Below the pieces are notes generated by a model that was given only the letters and a program-made list of their open reading frames with translations, made no database searches and was not told the origin of the DNA. A stretch of 64,000 nucleotides of DNA from Bacillota bacterium. GTDB taxonomy: Bacteria; Bacillota; Clostridia; Lachnospirales; Lachnospiraceae. Of the stretch, positions 1 through 8,641 are shown piece after piece; position 1 is the stretch's first letter; every line of letters begins with the position of its first letter. The DNA is taken from the NCBI GenBank assembly GCA_023386815.1, contig JAEWIZ010000001.1:68824-132823 (forward strand), in the 5' to 3' direction. The position numbers were made by a program, and so were the translations under genes.

Positions 1-1
1 C

Positions 2-211
2 ATTCAGGAAGTGGATATTAAAAAGTTGATGATCGAGCGCTCGAAGGAAGTATACGTCTTAGCAGACCATACCAAATTCGAAAAAAATGGTCAGATTTTT
101 CTGTCATCCTTCCACGACATTGATCACATTATCACCGATAGCAAAACCTGTCAGAATAATTACTCTTATCTTAATAATTATAATATTGATGTAATTATTG
201 CGCAAGACTAA
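2..211 (+). CDS. DeoR/GlpR-family regulator, C-terminal fragment (cut by window edge)
   Basis: Only the last 69 codons are present; the frame is open to the left edge, so the start and the DNA-binding domain lie outside the window. The visible part matches the end of the DeoR sugar-phosphate sensor domain. It closely resembles the C-terminus of the complete DeoR protein at 7811-8629: both have I-Q-E-[VI]-D-I-K-K, a [LF]-L-A-D-[HY]-[TS]-K-F segment and an IT-D-[ST] segment. The stop overlaps the convergent epimerase gene by 4 bases. The likely role is a second repressor of the neighbouring sugar genes responding to a phosphorylated intermediate; that is inferred from family and position. Confidence 0.85.
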   Translation: MQEVDIKKLMIERSKEVYVLADHTKFEKNGQIFLSSFHDIDHIITDSKTCQNNYSYLNNYNIDVIIAQD

Positions 212-882
212 TAGGATGTTCCAATCGCCTCACGAAGCTTTTTAATTTCCGGCTGTGTTATTATTCCTTTGGAGAAAATGCTGGAGGAACCTGCAACAAA
301 AAGATCTGCTCCTTTGTTTGACAGGATCCTCGCATTTTCAAAGCTTACATTTCCATCCACTCCGATTGAAATATCCAAGCGATCTTTCTTTCTTAGATAA
401 TCTCGAAGTTCCTCTAATTTTTCTGGCATTCCTTCAACCATTTCCTGGCCCGCAAAACCGGGATTCACAGTCATAAGAAGAACTCCTCCGATATCTTTTA
501 AGATATAATCCAGAACCGACAGAGCTGTTTCCGGGTTTAATGCAACTACCGGAATTCCACCTCTACTCTTAATGATATGGATTGTTTTATTGATTTGAAC
601 AGTACTTTCGATATGGAAAATAACTCTATCTCCTTTTCTAATCTCAAACCAATCCAGCTTCTGCTCTGGATTCACAATCATTAGATGCAAATCCATCGGT
701 ATACTTGTCATCCTTCTAATTTGCTTTACATATTGTGTTCCCAACATGATATTAGGAACGAACACGCCATCCATTACATCAATATGAAGATACTCTATCT
801 GCTCCTTCTCCATTAGTTTTATTGCATCCTGGGTTGTATCAATAGTAAGACACATCAGGGAAGGTGATATTTTCTTTTTCAT
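208..882 (-). CDS. Ribulose-phosphate 3-epimerase family protein (possibly allulose-6-phosphate epimerase type)
   Basis: A 224-residue TIM-barrel protein of the pentulose-phosphate 3-epimerase family. It shows the family's metal and catalytic landmarks: HIDVMDG at residues 33-39, MDLHLM near 63-68, a MTVNPGFAGQ phosphate/flexible-loop segment and a late VDGN. The housekeeping enzyme interconverts ribulose-5-P and xylulose-5-P. Because this copy is the last gene of a sugar ABC operon, a dedicated role on another ketose phosphate (allulose-6-P and fructose-6-P, for example) is more likely, but the sequence alone does not decide. It begins 2 bases after the upstream permease stop, which implies translational coupling. 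Confidence 0.88.
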   Translation of the reverse strand: MKKKISPSLMCLTIDTTQDAIKLMEKEQIEYLHIDVMDGVFVPNIMLGTQYVKQIRRMTSIPMDLHLMIVNPEQKLDWFEIRKGDRVIFHIESTVQINKTIHIIKSRGGIPVVALNPETALSVLDYILKDIGGVLLMTVNPGFAGQEMVEGMPEKLEELRDYLRKKDRLDISIGVDGNVSFENARILSNKGADLFVAGSSSIFSKGIITQPEIKKLREAIGTSY

Positions 883-884
883 AT

Positions 885-1889
885 CTATCTCTCTTTGTTC
901 AAGGTCATTTGCAAAAGTACTGCAACAATAATAATTGCTCCCTTAACAGCACCGACAAGGAAGGAATCAACACCCAGTAAATTCATCATATTATTGATAA
1001 TTCCAAGGGTCAATGTCCCCAGTACGGTAAATGCGATCTTTCCCTTACCTCCAGACATGCTCGTACCGCCAATTACTGCTGCTGCAATCGCATCCATTTC
1101 ATACTTGTTACCGGAGGATGCGGAATTAATACTACCCAGTCTTGAGGTCTCTACAATTGTTGCAATTAGCACCAGTAATGCGGATGCTATGTACGCGAAG
1201 CATTTTACTCTGACCACATTAATTGCTGAGAGAGAAGCGGCTTTTTCATTACTTCCCACTGCATAGATATGTCGTCCTATAGCGGTATGCTGCATGATTA
1301 ATAAAACAATTATAACACAAACAAACCAAACTACGATGGGCATCGGGATAACCCCGAAGAGGTTTGTATTTGAAATAGCAAGGTATTGATTGGTCTTTTC
1401 TCCGGAGGCAGTCAAACCTCCGCCATTTAAAAAGAACTGTGCTACTGATCGATAGATGGTCATACTTCCCAGCGTAGTAATAAAGGGTGGGATCTTAAAT
1501 TTCGCAATTAGGATCCCGGTGATCCATCCAAATAGAACTGCTCCGACTCCCCCAACTAATATGGTAAGCAGAAGACTCTGGGTACTGTTAAAAACCGTGA
1601 TAATTGCAACACCGATAAAGGCCAATTGAGCGCCTACCGAAAGGTCAATTCCACCCGTAATTATGATTAACGTCATACCAAGAGCAATAATACCGATAAC
1701 AGAATTGTTCCTTAATACATTAATGATATTATTAACAGATAAAAAGGTACCCCCCTGCAATATAACAGCTAATACCAATAATACCACAAAGGCGATAATT
1801 GCGCTGTTATCACCAGCCCATTTCTTCCATCCCTTTGCAGCAATCGTTCTTTGTACCTTATTTCCTTCCTTCTTAGCTAATGCAGTCAT
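885..1889 (-). CDS. Sugar ABC transporter permease, RbsC/CUT2 type
   Basis: A 334-residue, highly hydrophobic protein of the ribose/xylose/galactose (CUT2) permease family. A basic N-terminal tail of about 28 residues is followed by roughly 8-10 membrane segments. Family landmarks include a GITGGIDLSVGA-like segment (here ITGGIDLSVGAQLAF) and GGTSMSGGKGK near the C-terminus. It forms the membrane channel for the binding protein at 3446-4483 and the ATPase at 1886-3376. The start ATG overlaps the ATPase stop by 4 bases, and a GGAGG site lies 6 bases upstream. Substrate unknown. Confidence 0.93.
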   Translation of the reverse strand: MTALAKKEGNKVQRTIAAKGWKKWAGDNSAIIAFVVLLVLAVILQGGTFLSVNNIINVLRNNSVIGIIALGMTLIIITGGIDLSVGAQLAFIGVAIITVFNSTQSLLLTILVGGVGAVLFGWITGILIAKFKIPPFITTLGSMTIYRSVAQFFLNGGGLTASGEKTNQYLAISNTNLFGVIPMPIVVWFVCVIIVLLIMQHTAIGRHIYAVGSNEKAASLSAINVVRVKCFAYIASALLVLIATIVETSRLGSINSASSGNKYEMDAIAAAVIGGTSMSGGKGKIAFTVLGTLTLGIINNMMNLLGVDSFLVGAVKGAIIIVAVLLQMTLNKER

Positions 1890-3376
1890 ATACTTCCTCC
1901 TGTTGCAACAATCATAATATTTTCTTCACTTGCTTCTTCATGAGCAAACTCATGACGTATCTCTCCGTGATACATTACATAAATACGATCACATAGAGCC
2001 ATAACCTCCTGGGCTTCACTTGAAAGCACTACAAAGCTCATTCCCTGGCTTGCAAGTTCCATAATAATTTTATATATCTCAAGCTTTGCCCCAACATCTA
2101 CGCCTTGGGTAGGATTGTCCAGGATTACAAGGCTTGGATCCGAGCTTAATGCTCTCGCCAAAAGCACCTTCTGCTGGTTACCTCCTGAGAGATTTATAAT
2201 AAGCTCTTTTAAATCATTTATCTTAATATTTAATTTTTTTACATAATTGGAATTGTAATCTTTTTCTTTCTTACGATCTATAAAACATCCTCTGCAAAAC
2301 CTATTAACGATAGAAACCGTCATATTTTGTCCTACACTTAAATCCTTTATGATACCGTTTTCTTTACGATTTCTTGGCAAATATGAAATCTTATTCTTAT
2401 GTGCCTTCTGTGGTGCATTCATTCTACATGCTTTTCCATGAATAATTATGTCACCCTGATATTCTTTATGACAGCCGTAAACTGTACTAAATAATTCATA
2501 GCGACCATCACCCAGTAATCCTGTAAAACCAACAACTTCTCCCTTTTTGACATGGAAGTCAATATTTTTAAATTCTCGTTCTCTAGATAGATTCTTTACT
2601 TTAAGTACTTCTTCTCCAATATCTCTCTTCTTATAAACCTCATTATCAGACAGATCTTTTCCAACCATAAAGCATGCCAGCATGTTCTCAGTAACTTCAC
2701 TTACATCCCCTGTACTAATAACATATCCATCCCTCATAACGGTATACCGATCACAGATTTCTATTACTTCGTTTAATTTATGGGATATGAAGATAAAGCT
2801 AACGCCCTGATCTCTTAGGCGTCGCATAATTTTAAAAACATGCTCAATTTCAATATTAGTAAGGGCTGTTGTGGGTTCATCCATAATGATTACCTTTGCA
2901 TCCTTCATCAGCGCCCTGGCAATCTCAACAACCTGCTTATAGGAAGCATCAATATCTTCTACCATTGCATTCGGATCCAGATCAATCTCCATCTTAGCCA
3001 GTATTTCCCGGGATTTTTGGTACATGGCTTTTTTATCCAGAATACCGCCTCTTTTGAGCTCACAGCCCAGAAAAAGATTTTCACAGACACTCAAGTCATT
3101 AATTAAGGTCAATTCCTGGTGGATAAATGCTATGCTGCTATTTTTGCTATTTACCGCATCTGAGATTTCTTTTTCAATCTCATTAATCGTGATACGCCCA
3201 TCATCTCCAGGAATAATTCCACCCAAAATATTCATCAAGGTAGTCTTACCTGTCCCATTCTCACCTAATAATGCATGAATACTTCCCTTTTTTAACTCAA
3301 AATCCACACCGTGGAGCACTCGGTTTCCACTAAAGGATTTGATAATTTTCTCCATTCTCACTACATGTTCATTCAT
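1886..3376 (-). CDS. Sugar ABC transporter ATP-binding protein, RbsA/MglA type (two ATPase domains)
   Basis: A 496-residue tandem ATPase, the usual length for CUT2 systems. The first domain has Walker A GENGTGKTT near residue 39, Walker B IIMDEPTTAL and the switch histidine in FISHKLNE. The second domain has the weak Walker A typical of this family (GLLGDGRYEL), signature LSGGNQQKV and Walker B ILDNPTQGVDVG. It powers import through the permease at 885-1889. It is separated from the upstream binding-protein gene by a stem-loop at 3399-3427, suggesting that less ATPase than binding protein is made. Confidence 0.95.
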   Translation of the reverse strand: MNEHVVRMEKIIKSFSGNRVLHGVDFELKKGSIHALLGENGTGKTTLMNILGGIIPGDDGRITINEIEKEISDAVNSKNSSIAFIHQELTLINDLSVCENLFLGCELKRGGILDKKAMYQKSREILAKMEIDLDPNAMVEDIDASYKQVVEIARALMKDAKVIIMDEPTTALTNIEIEHVFKIMRRLRDQGVSFIFISHKLNEVIEICDRYTVMRDGYVISTGDVSEVTENMLACFMVGKDLSDNEVYKKRDIGEEVLKVKNLSREREFKNIDFHVKKGEVVGFTGLLGDGRYELFSTVYGCHKEYQGDIIIHGKACRMNAPQKAHKNKISYLPRNRKENGIIKDLSVGQNMTVSIVNRFCRGCFIDRKKEKDYNSNYVKKLNIKINDLKELIINLSGGNQQKVLLARALSSDPSLVILDNPTQGVDVGAKLEIYKIIMELASQGMSFVVLSSEAQEVMALCDRIYVMYHGEIRHEFAHEEASEENIMIVATGGSI

Positions 3377-3398
3377 CTAGATTACCTCTGTTTAAAAA

Positions 3399-3427
3399 TA
3401 CCTGGGATAATCAAAATATCCCAGGTA
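3399..3427 (-). terminator. Intercistronic stem-loop, probable leaky terminator or mRNA stabiliser
   Basis: A perfect 11-bp inverted repeat (TACCTGGGATA / TATCCCAGGTA) with a 7-base loop lies between the binding-protein stop and the ATPase start. On the minus strand it is followed by five T residues. Such structures after the first binding-protein gene of ABC operons commonly raise its mRNA relative to the downstream genes; here that role is inferred. Confidence 0.75.
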
Positions 3428-3445
3428 ATATTTTAATTATGTTTT

Positions 3446-4483
3446 TTAGTATGGTGAATTTGCATTGATAAAATCTGCAACATTACTGGAATCAACAGTT
3501 GAAGGTTCGATAATTGTATCCTTCTGATAGTCCTTTCCTTGTTGAATATCCACTGCCATCTGAATTGCATCACCAATCATAGATGGACTGTAGGTCTCGG
3601 TAAAACATTTGATATCAGTCTCGCTCTGAATCTTGGAATACCAGGACTGAGCACCACCGCCACCGGAGATATATTTGATATCGGTTCTTCCAGCTTCTTT
3701 AATTGCTTGAAGTATACCCAGAGAAGGCTCATCATCAATAGAGAATACCGCATCAATCTGGGCATTGGCTACCAACATATCTGTTGCCATGGTCAGACCT
3801 GCTTCTTGTGTAAATCCACCAGCGGTTACCTCGATTAATGTTACATCTGGATATGAACTTTGCATTTCAGCTTTAAATGCATCTGTACGCTCTACGCTAA
3901 CTGAGCCAACACTTGGTGCTGACATTACTGCAACTGTACCTTTACCACCCAATGCTTTTCCTATGTACTGCGCACCCAGAGTACCAATCGCTGCATTGTT
4001 ACCAGCTACATAAGCAGTATAATCTCCTGATACTTTACGATCAAAGACAACCAAATTAATTCCTGCATCTACAATTTTCTGAGCTGCAACGGAAACCTCA
4101 TCATTATGTGGTAACAATACGATTGAGGTACATCCTAAGGAAATAAGCTCATCGATATCATTCGCCTGATCATTGACATTTTCAGAGGTTAGAATCTTAT
4201 AACCGGAACCCTCCGTTAATCCAAGTGCCTTTACTTTTTCCTGAGCATAAAAGATAGTACCAGCCATCCAGCCATGATCTGCTGCCGGCAAAGATACACC
4301 GATGAGACCATCTTTCGTGTCCGTTTGTTCCGGTGCTGCTGTTGCAGCCTCATCAGAGTCTGCTGGAGCAGTTGTTGTGCTGTCGGAGTTAGTAGGCTCT
4401 TCCTTGCTGCCGCTGGAACATCCGGTAAGCAATGCCGATACCATGACCAGCATCATTAAAATTGACATCATTCTTTTCTTCAT
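3446..4483 (-). CDS. Sugar-binding lipoprotein, RbsB family (CUT2 substrate-binding protein)
   Basis: A 345-residue secreted lipoprotein. A lysine/arginine-rich signal peptide ends in the lipobox LLTGC with Cys22. It is followed by a low-complexity Ser/Thr/Asp/Ala linker (about residues 23-58) and a periplasmic-binding-protein type I fold beginning LIGVSLPAADHGWM. It captures a monosaccharide outside the membrane for the adjacent RbsA/RbsC pair. Repeated ribose-binding-like segments include VVFDRKVSG and a D-A-VFSIDDEPSLG stretch. The ligand cannot be named. It is encoded after the flavin reductase (134-base gap) in the same direction. Confidence 0.95.
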   Translation of the reverse strand: MKKRMMSILMMLVMVSALLTGCSSGSKEEPTNSDSTTTAPADSDEAATAAPEQTDTKDGLIGVSLPAADHGWMAGTIFYAQEKVKALGLTEGSGYKILTSENVNDQANDIDELISLGCTSIVLLPHNDEVSVAAQKIVDAGINLVVFDRKVSGDYTAYVAGNNAAIGTLGAQYIGKALGGKGTVAVMSAPSVGSVSVERTDAFKAEMQSSYPDVTLIEVTAGGFTQEAGLTMATDMLVANAQIDAVFSIDDEPSLGILQAIKEAGRTDIKYISGGGGAQSWYSKIQSETDIKCFTETYSPSMIGDAIQMAVDIQQGKDYQKDTIIEPSTVDSSNVADFINANSPY

Positions 4484-4617
4484 TGTTTACGTCCTCCCAA
4501 TACTTTTTTCTTATATTAAATGGTGCCCTTTGCAATAATGCTTAGAATCCGGAGTCATAGCAGCGCCATTCATATAATTCTGTTTTTTCCTTTCCACCCT
4601 TAAATACCTTCCCAAGC

Positions 4618-5859
4618 TTAGGTGTGGCTTACCTTTAATTTTCCCTTAGTCTTTCGGGTTTCGATTAATTCCTGAGCTGCATTTTTATCATATACGCAGC
4701 ATCCAACCTTACTTTGCTGAATCAAGAGCTCCAGACAAGCATCGCAGAGGCGGCAATATTTAATATCATCTTCCTTATCCTCTTCCAGCTTTTTAGGCAG
4801 GTATGGATCCGCAAAGGACTGTCTTCCTAAACCAATCATATCAGTAACATTATTCTCGATGCACCATGCCCCGTAATTGAGGATATTACTCTCTTCGGGA
4901 GTAACTGCGCATAAATCATTCTTACCGCTTCTGAATACAGAGAAGTTTGATCCGATTACTACAGTCTCCGGCTTTAATGCTTTTCTGAATTCTTTCGCCC
5001 AGTACTGATGCATATATGCATAATATGGAATATGCTTGTCCACCTGTGTTAGGCTGATTGTAATAGAAGGACTGCCTGCAGACTGAATTATGTAGCTTGC
5101 TCCTCTTTCTTCCAATCCTTTAATTAAAGCGATTGGCTCCGTCAAATCCATAATTGGTGAACCAGGGCCTTCGGTACCAAAACCTCCTGGGAAGCCCTCC
5201 CAAGCTGAAATTTTTGAACCTATAATAAAGTTCTTATCCGGTACTTCTTTTCTGATTCTTTCAATCAGTTCAAAGGCAAAGCGGCTTCTATTTTCCCAGC
5301 TTCCGCCGTACTTCCAGTCTCTATTATTGTGGGGTCTGATCATTTGGCATCCCAAATAACCATGGGATAATTTTAGATCAATACCGTCAGCTCCTGCATT
5401 GTAGGCTATTTTTGAAGCTGTCACATAGCTGTCCATAATTCTTTCGACATCTTCTTCTGTGAGAAGATCTCCGCCATATCCAGGAAGCGGATTCGGTGTT
5501 ACTCTTCTTGAGAAAGCAGGATTGGAAATTTCGCCGGAATGAGTCAACTGGAATACCAACAGGGACTTATCATTTGCTTCATGAACTCTTCTCACAAATT
5601 CAGTTAGCGGTTTTTCATTTTGTGGCATAATTGTCAGCTGATTATCTCTGGCACGGCTTTCTCTGGTTACCGTGATTGCTTCTAATGAAATCAAACCAGC
5701 TCCACCCTTTGCCAACTCTATATAACGATTGGTTGTTTCCTCGGAAGGGTTACCTGTTTCATCCTCTGAGTTACATTCCATCGCTTGGATGAAAAAGCGG
5801 TTTTGGGCAACTCTTGGTCCAATGTTAATTGGTTGAAGTAATGTTTCTTTGTATGACAT
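4618..5859 (-). CDS. Old-yellow-enzyme-type NADH:flavin oxidoreductase with C-terminal Cys cluster
   Basis: A 413-residue FMN TIM-barrel oxidoreductase. FMN and active-site landmarks include the N-terminal NRFFIQAMECN, QLTHSGE at residues 104-110, the GADGIDLKLSHGYLG segment near 156-170 and GLGRQSFADP near 343-352. The C-terminus carries Cys369, Cys372, Cys375 and Cys387/388, resembling the 4Fe-4S site of the 2,4-dienoyl-CoA reductase branch. The NAD-binding domains of the long members of that branch are missing. As first gene of the sugar transporter operon it may reduce an unsaturated or keto intermediate, but this is conjecture. SD AGGAGG precedes the ATG. Confidence 0.85.
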   Translation of the reverse strand: MSYKETLLQPINIGPRVAQNRFFIQAMECNSEDETGNPSEETTNRYIELAKGGAGLISLEAITVTRESRARDNQLTIMPQNEKPLTEFVRRVHEANDKSLLVFQLTHSGEISNPAFSRRVTPNPLPGYGGDLLTEEDVERIMDSYVTASKIAYNAGADGIDLKLSHGYLGCQMIRPHNNRDWKYGGSWENRSRFAFELIERIRKEVPDKNFIIGSKISAWEGFPGGFGTEGPGSPIMDLTEPIALIKGLEERGASYIIQSAGSPSITISLTQVDKHIPYYAYMHQYWAKEFRKALKPETVVIGSNFSVFRSGKNDLCAVTPEESNILNYGAWCIENNVTDMIGLGRQSFADPYLPKKLEEDKEDDIKYCRLCDACLELLIQQSKVGCCVYDKNAAQELIETRKTKGKLKVSHT

Positions 5860-5884
5860 TTTGTTACCTCCTGTTACGACACCT

Positions 5885-5913
5885 TTTGTGTCTTTGTTTT
5901 TGTTTATGTTTGT
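5885..5913 (-). promoter_or_regulatory. Probable DeoR-type operator: TTTGT repeat cluster
   Basis: Four copies of TTTGT (AAACA-type on the other strand) start at 5885, 5893, 5899 and 5909. They lie directly downstream of the -10 element of the leftward promoter. Short AAACA/TTTGT repeats are typical operators of DeoR-family sugar repressors, and two DeoR genes are in this locus. Binding is inferred. Confidence 0.5.
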
Positions 5914-5942
5914 ATTTTATCATCTCCTCTGAAATATTACAA
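5914..5942 (-). promoter_or_regulatory. Sigma-A-like promoter of the leftward sugar operon
   Basis: On the minus strand TTGTAA, a 17-base spacer and TAAAAT read toward the flavin reductase gene, followed immediately by the TTTGT repeat cluster. Spacing is ideal; the -35 matches four of six consensus bases. Confidence 0.55.
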
Positions 5943-6033
5943 CTACTAAAACTAGTTTCTTTCTATTTTTAGTAATTTTCCATATAATCACATGACCGTT
6001 TATGTTACATATACACAAATACAAAATATTTTG

Positions 6034-6062
6034 TTGCTTTATTGACCGTTTAATGCTAATAT
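6034..6062 (+). promoter_or_regulatory. Candidate promoter of the rightward sugar operon
   Basis: TTGCTT, 17 bases, TAATAT on the plus strand, about 70 bases before the PfkB kinase start. Reasonable but the region is AT-rich, so chance matches are likely. A further ACAAA-rich stretch lies just downstream (about 6077-6090). Confidence 0.4.
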
Positions 6063-6130
6063 ATTTCTGTAAAAGAACAAAACACACATATTCAGAATGT
6101 TTTTTGTACAATATGAGAAAGGAGAATTTA

Positions 6131-7069
6131 ATGATACACACAGTAACACTCAATCCTGCCATTGATAAACTTCTGTTTTTAAAGGAATTCAAGAAGAATA
6201 TTACAAATCGCTTGCAGTATTCGGAAGATTCTTTAGGCGGAAAAGGCACTCATGTTTCTATCAACCTAAAATCCTTAGGAATAGAAAACAACGCTCTGGG
6301 TATCGTACACGGCAATACCGGAAATGAGATCCTTCTATTATTAGAAGCTTCAGGTGTTCATGTTAAATTCCTACATAAACATGGAGAGAATGAAGACAGC
6401 CGGACTAACTACCTTATAATCGAAGACAATGGTGACTGCTCTACCATATCCTCCAGAGGAGTCGACCTTGATCAACAGGATATAGAGGAGCTAATTACAC
6501 TATTACTTAATAATGTAAAAGAAGGTGATCTCGTCGTACTCTCGGGAGACGCCACTAATTGCTACGACCCCCAAGTGTATAATATGATAATTCGTCGCTT
6601 AAAGGACTTGAATTTAAAATTCTTCCTGGATGCCAGCGGTCCAACACTCACAAACTGTATCAAGGAGTCACCGTACTTAATCAAGCCAAACCTGGACGAA
6701 TTATCAAGCCTGTGTGGGAAAGAGCTGTCTACACAAGAGGATATCCTACTGGCGATTGATTCCCTGGCAGATCACGGCATTGATATTATAGCTGTTTCTT
6801 TAGGAGGTGACGGCTCCATTGTAAAAACTCCTGAGGGTATTTATCGAATCAAGCCTCCTATGGTCAATGTTAAAAATACGATCGGTTGCGGTGATTGCTT
6901 TCTATCAGGAATTATTTATGGTATCACAAGAGGTACTTCCTTTGAGGATACCCTCAGATTCGCCACCGCTATATCGGCTGCCACAGCCGAAGCTGTCTCC
7001 TCAGTGGGCTTTGATATGAATCGTGCCAAAGAGCTCTTTCCTCTGGTACAGATTGAAAAAATGAAATAA
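6131..7069 (+). CDS. PfkB-family sugar kinase (1-phosphofructokinase / tagatose-6-phosphate kinase type)
   Basis: A 312-residue ribokinase-superfamily enzyme of the 1-phosphofructokinase subgroup. Evidence is the N-terminal TVTLNPAID, the GGKGTHVSINLKSLG substrate/lid segment, PNLDEL, and the C-terminal anion-hole motif TIGCGDCFLSG with the catalytic Asp. The family consensus is usually GAGDS, so GCGDC is a mild variant. It phosphorylates a ketose phosphate such as fructose-1-P or tagatose-6-P. The ATG at 6131 was chosen over an open frame reaching back to 6002 because AAAGGAG lies just upstream and homology starts there. First gene of the rightward operon. Confidence 0.88.
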   Translation: MIHTVTLNPAIDKLLFLKEFKKNITNRLQYSEDSLGGKGTHVSINLKSLGIENNALGIVHGNTGNEILLLLEASGVHVKFLHKHGENEDSRTNYLIIEDNGDCSTISSRGVDLDQQDIEELITLLLNNVKEGDLVVLSGDATNCYDPQVYNMIIRRLKDLNLKFFLDASGPTLTNCIKESPYLIKPNLDELSSLCGKELSTQEDILLAIDSLADHGIDIIAVSLGGDGSIVKTPEGIYRIKPPMVNVKNTIGCGDCFLSGIIYGITRGTSFEDTLRFATAISAATAEAVSSVGFDMNRAKELFPLVQIEKMK

Positions 7070-7081
7070 GAAAGAGAATCG

Positions 7082-7109
7082 TGTGAATTATTGAGAACCT
7101 TAATTCACA
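7082..7109 (+). other. Intercistronic stem-loop
   Basis: TGTGAATTA and TAATTCACA form a 9-bp perfect stem with a 10-base loop between the PfkB kinase and the aldolase. On the plus strand it is followed by A residues, not T, so it is more likely an mRNA processing or stability element than a terminator of the kinase gene. Confidence 0.5.
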
Positions 7110-7167
7110 AAAAAAATGTGTCTGCAACTCAAAGTTTGCAGATTTTAAGAAAGGTGTGGTTATTATA

Positions 7168-7773
7168 ATGAGTAATTTATCTTACATTGAGATGCGAAAA
7201 GAAATGTGCAAGGTTGCTAAGATGATGTGGGACAGACGTCTAACAAATGCAGCAGGTGGTAATTTTGCCGTACGGGTTGATGATAACCGAATATTAATTA
7301 GTCCCTCACTAATGTCAGAGGAAAAACACTGTGAACTTGAGCCTGAGGATTTCCTCTTAATTGATTATGAAGAAAACATACTGGAGGGAACAGGAAAGCT
7401 TTCCCGCGAAAGCTTAATGCACATTCTGATTTTAAGTAAATTTAAAGAAATTGGCTGTACCATACACGCTCATCCATTTTACTGTATGCCTTTTGTTGCA
7501 CAAGCGAAGCCAATCCCCAATGTTACGGAAGCAACTATGGGTCGTGGCTATGTAGGCTGTATTGAATACACGAAAGCTTATACCCCTGAGCTTTCCCACA
7601 ACATATATAATTATTTTGAAGAACATAGGGAACTGGCTGTTAAAAAGCCCATTGGAGTAATTCTTCCGATGCATGGCGTAGTAGTATCGGGTCCAAATAT
7701 TTTCCTTGCCTATAGCATGTTAGAAAGAATTGAATGCGATGCTTTTTGCTGCATTGCAAAAAATGCAATTTAA
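7168..7773 (+). CDS. Class II (zinc) aldolase, fuculose/rhamnulose-1-phosphate aldolase family
   Basis: A 201-residue class II aldolase/AraD-family enzyme. Zinc ligands expected for FucA-type aldolases are present: His100 and His102 in HAH and His169 in MHG. The catalytic acid is Glu81 in LSRES. These enzymes split sugar-1-phosphates into DHAP and an aldehyde, or act as epimerases in the AraD branch. The ATG at 7168 is preferred over an in-frame GTG at 7156 because AAGAAAGGTG sits at proper distance. It lies between a PfkB kinase and a DeoR regulator, which fits a kinase-aldolase route. Confidence 0.9.
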   Translation: MSNLSYIEMRKEMCKVAKMMWDRRLTNAAGGNFAVRVDDNRILISPSLMSEEKHCELEPEDFLLIDYEENILEGTGKLSRESLMHILILSKFKEIGCTIHAHPFYCMPFVAQAKPIPNVTEATMGRGYVGCIEYTKAYTPELSHNIYNYFEEHRELAVKKPIGVILPMHGVVVSGPNIFLAYSMLERIECDAFCCIAKNAI

Positions 7774-7810
7774 GCTATAATAAATATATTCATTTAAAGG
7801 ATTTTGCAGC

Positions 7811-8629
7811 ATGTATATTGAAGAACGTCAAACCAAAATAATCACTCAACTCAAAAGTACGGGACGCATTGATGTCAGTGAACTGGCGAGCACCTTCCAA
7901 ATATCGAAGGAAACAATAAGACGGGATCTTAACGATTTAGAAAAAGCCGGTATGCTCAAACGTACTCACGGCGGTGCCATTCTTCCCTTGGAAAAAGGAA
8001 TAAGCCAGACATCTCAAGCAGTAAAAGGCAGGCATTTAAATATTTTAAAGGAAGCTCCTGTTTTGGAGAGAACCGTGAGAAATGTCTCAGAGAAGCATGC
8101 TATCTGTAAGTTGGCTGCTTCCTATATTCAGAATGAAGACACCATATTTATAGATAATAGCTCCACCTGTATTTATCTGTATCAATATATACCAGCCGAT
8201 ATTCAAGTGACTATTCTGACCAATTCGATTCAATTTTTACTTGAATGTTCAAAATCCCTCAGCCCCCACCATACCATCGTGTGCTTAGGTGGCATATTCA
8301 AAAACACCAACCTGTCTATCTACGGGAATGCAACAATAAAAAATGCCCAACAATACTACCCTAACCGGGCGTTCATTTCCTGTACAGGAATTATATCGGA
8401 AACTGAAATTACGGATTCTGGTATTCAGGAGATTGATATTAAGAAAACTCTGATCAAAAGCTCTCAGGAAGTATTCCTGCTTGCTGACTATTCGAAGTTC
8501 AGGCAAATTGGTCCGGTATTTCTTGGTTCGTTTGCTGATATCAATTATCTGATTACTGATACACAAAGTGATGTTTCCTATTTAAACTTTTCTCATAATA
8601 CAAAGACACAGATACTAATTGCTAAATAA
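7811..8629 (+). CDS. DeoR/GlpR-family transcriptional repressor
   Basis: A 272-residue complete DeoR protein. The N-terminal winged helix-turn-helix includes VSELASTFQISKETIRRDL (about residues 17-36) and the wing THGGA. The C-terminal sugar-phosphate sensor domain contains IFIDNSSTC and GIQEIDIKK. It probably represses both arms of the locus until a phosphorylated intermediate accumulates. Its C-terminus is similar to the partial DeoR at 2-211. AAAGGA lies about 9 bases before the ATG. Spacing of 37 and 12 bases to its neighbours places it inside the operon. Confidence 0.93.
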   Translation: MYIEERQTKIITQLKSTGRIDVSELASTFQISKETIRRDLNDLEKAGMLKRTHGGAILPLEKGISQTSQAVKGRHLNILKEAPVLERTVRNVSEKHAICKLAASYIQNEDTIFIDNSSTCIYLYQYIPADIQVTILTNSIQFLLECSKSLSPHHTIVCLGGIFKNTNLSIYGNATIKNAQQYYPNRAFISCTGIISETEITDSGIQEIDIKKTLIKSSQEVFLLADYSKFRQIGPVFLGSFADINYLITDTQSDVSYLNFSHNTKTQILIAK

Positions 8630-8641
8630 GCGGAGGTTAAC

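Noticed and set aside
5920..6249. 109-residue minus-strand frame over the divergent promoter and the PfkB gene start
   Set aside because: It overlaps a well-supported kinase start and promoter signals and has no ribosome site or family match.
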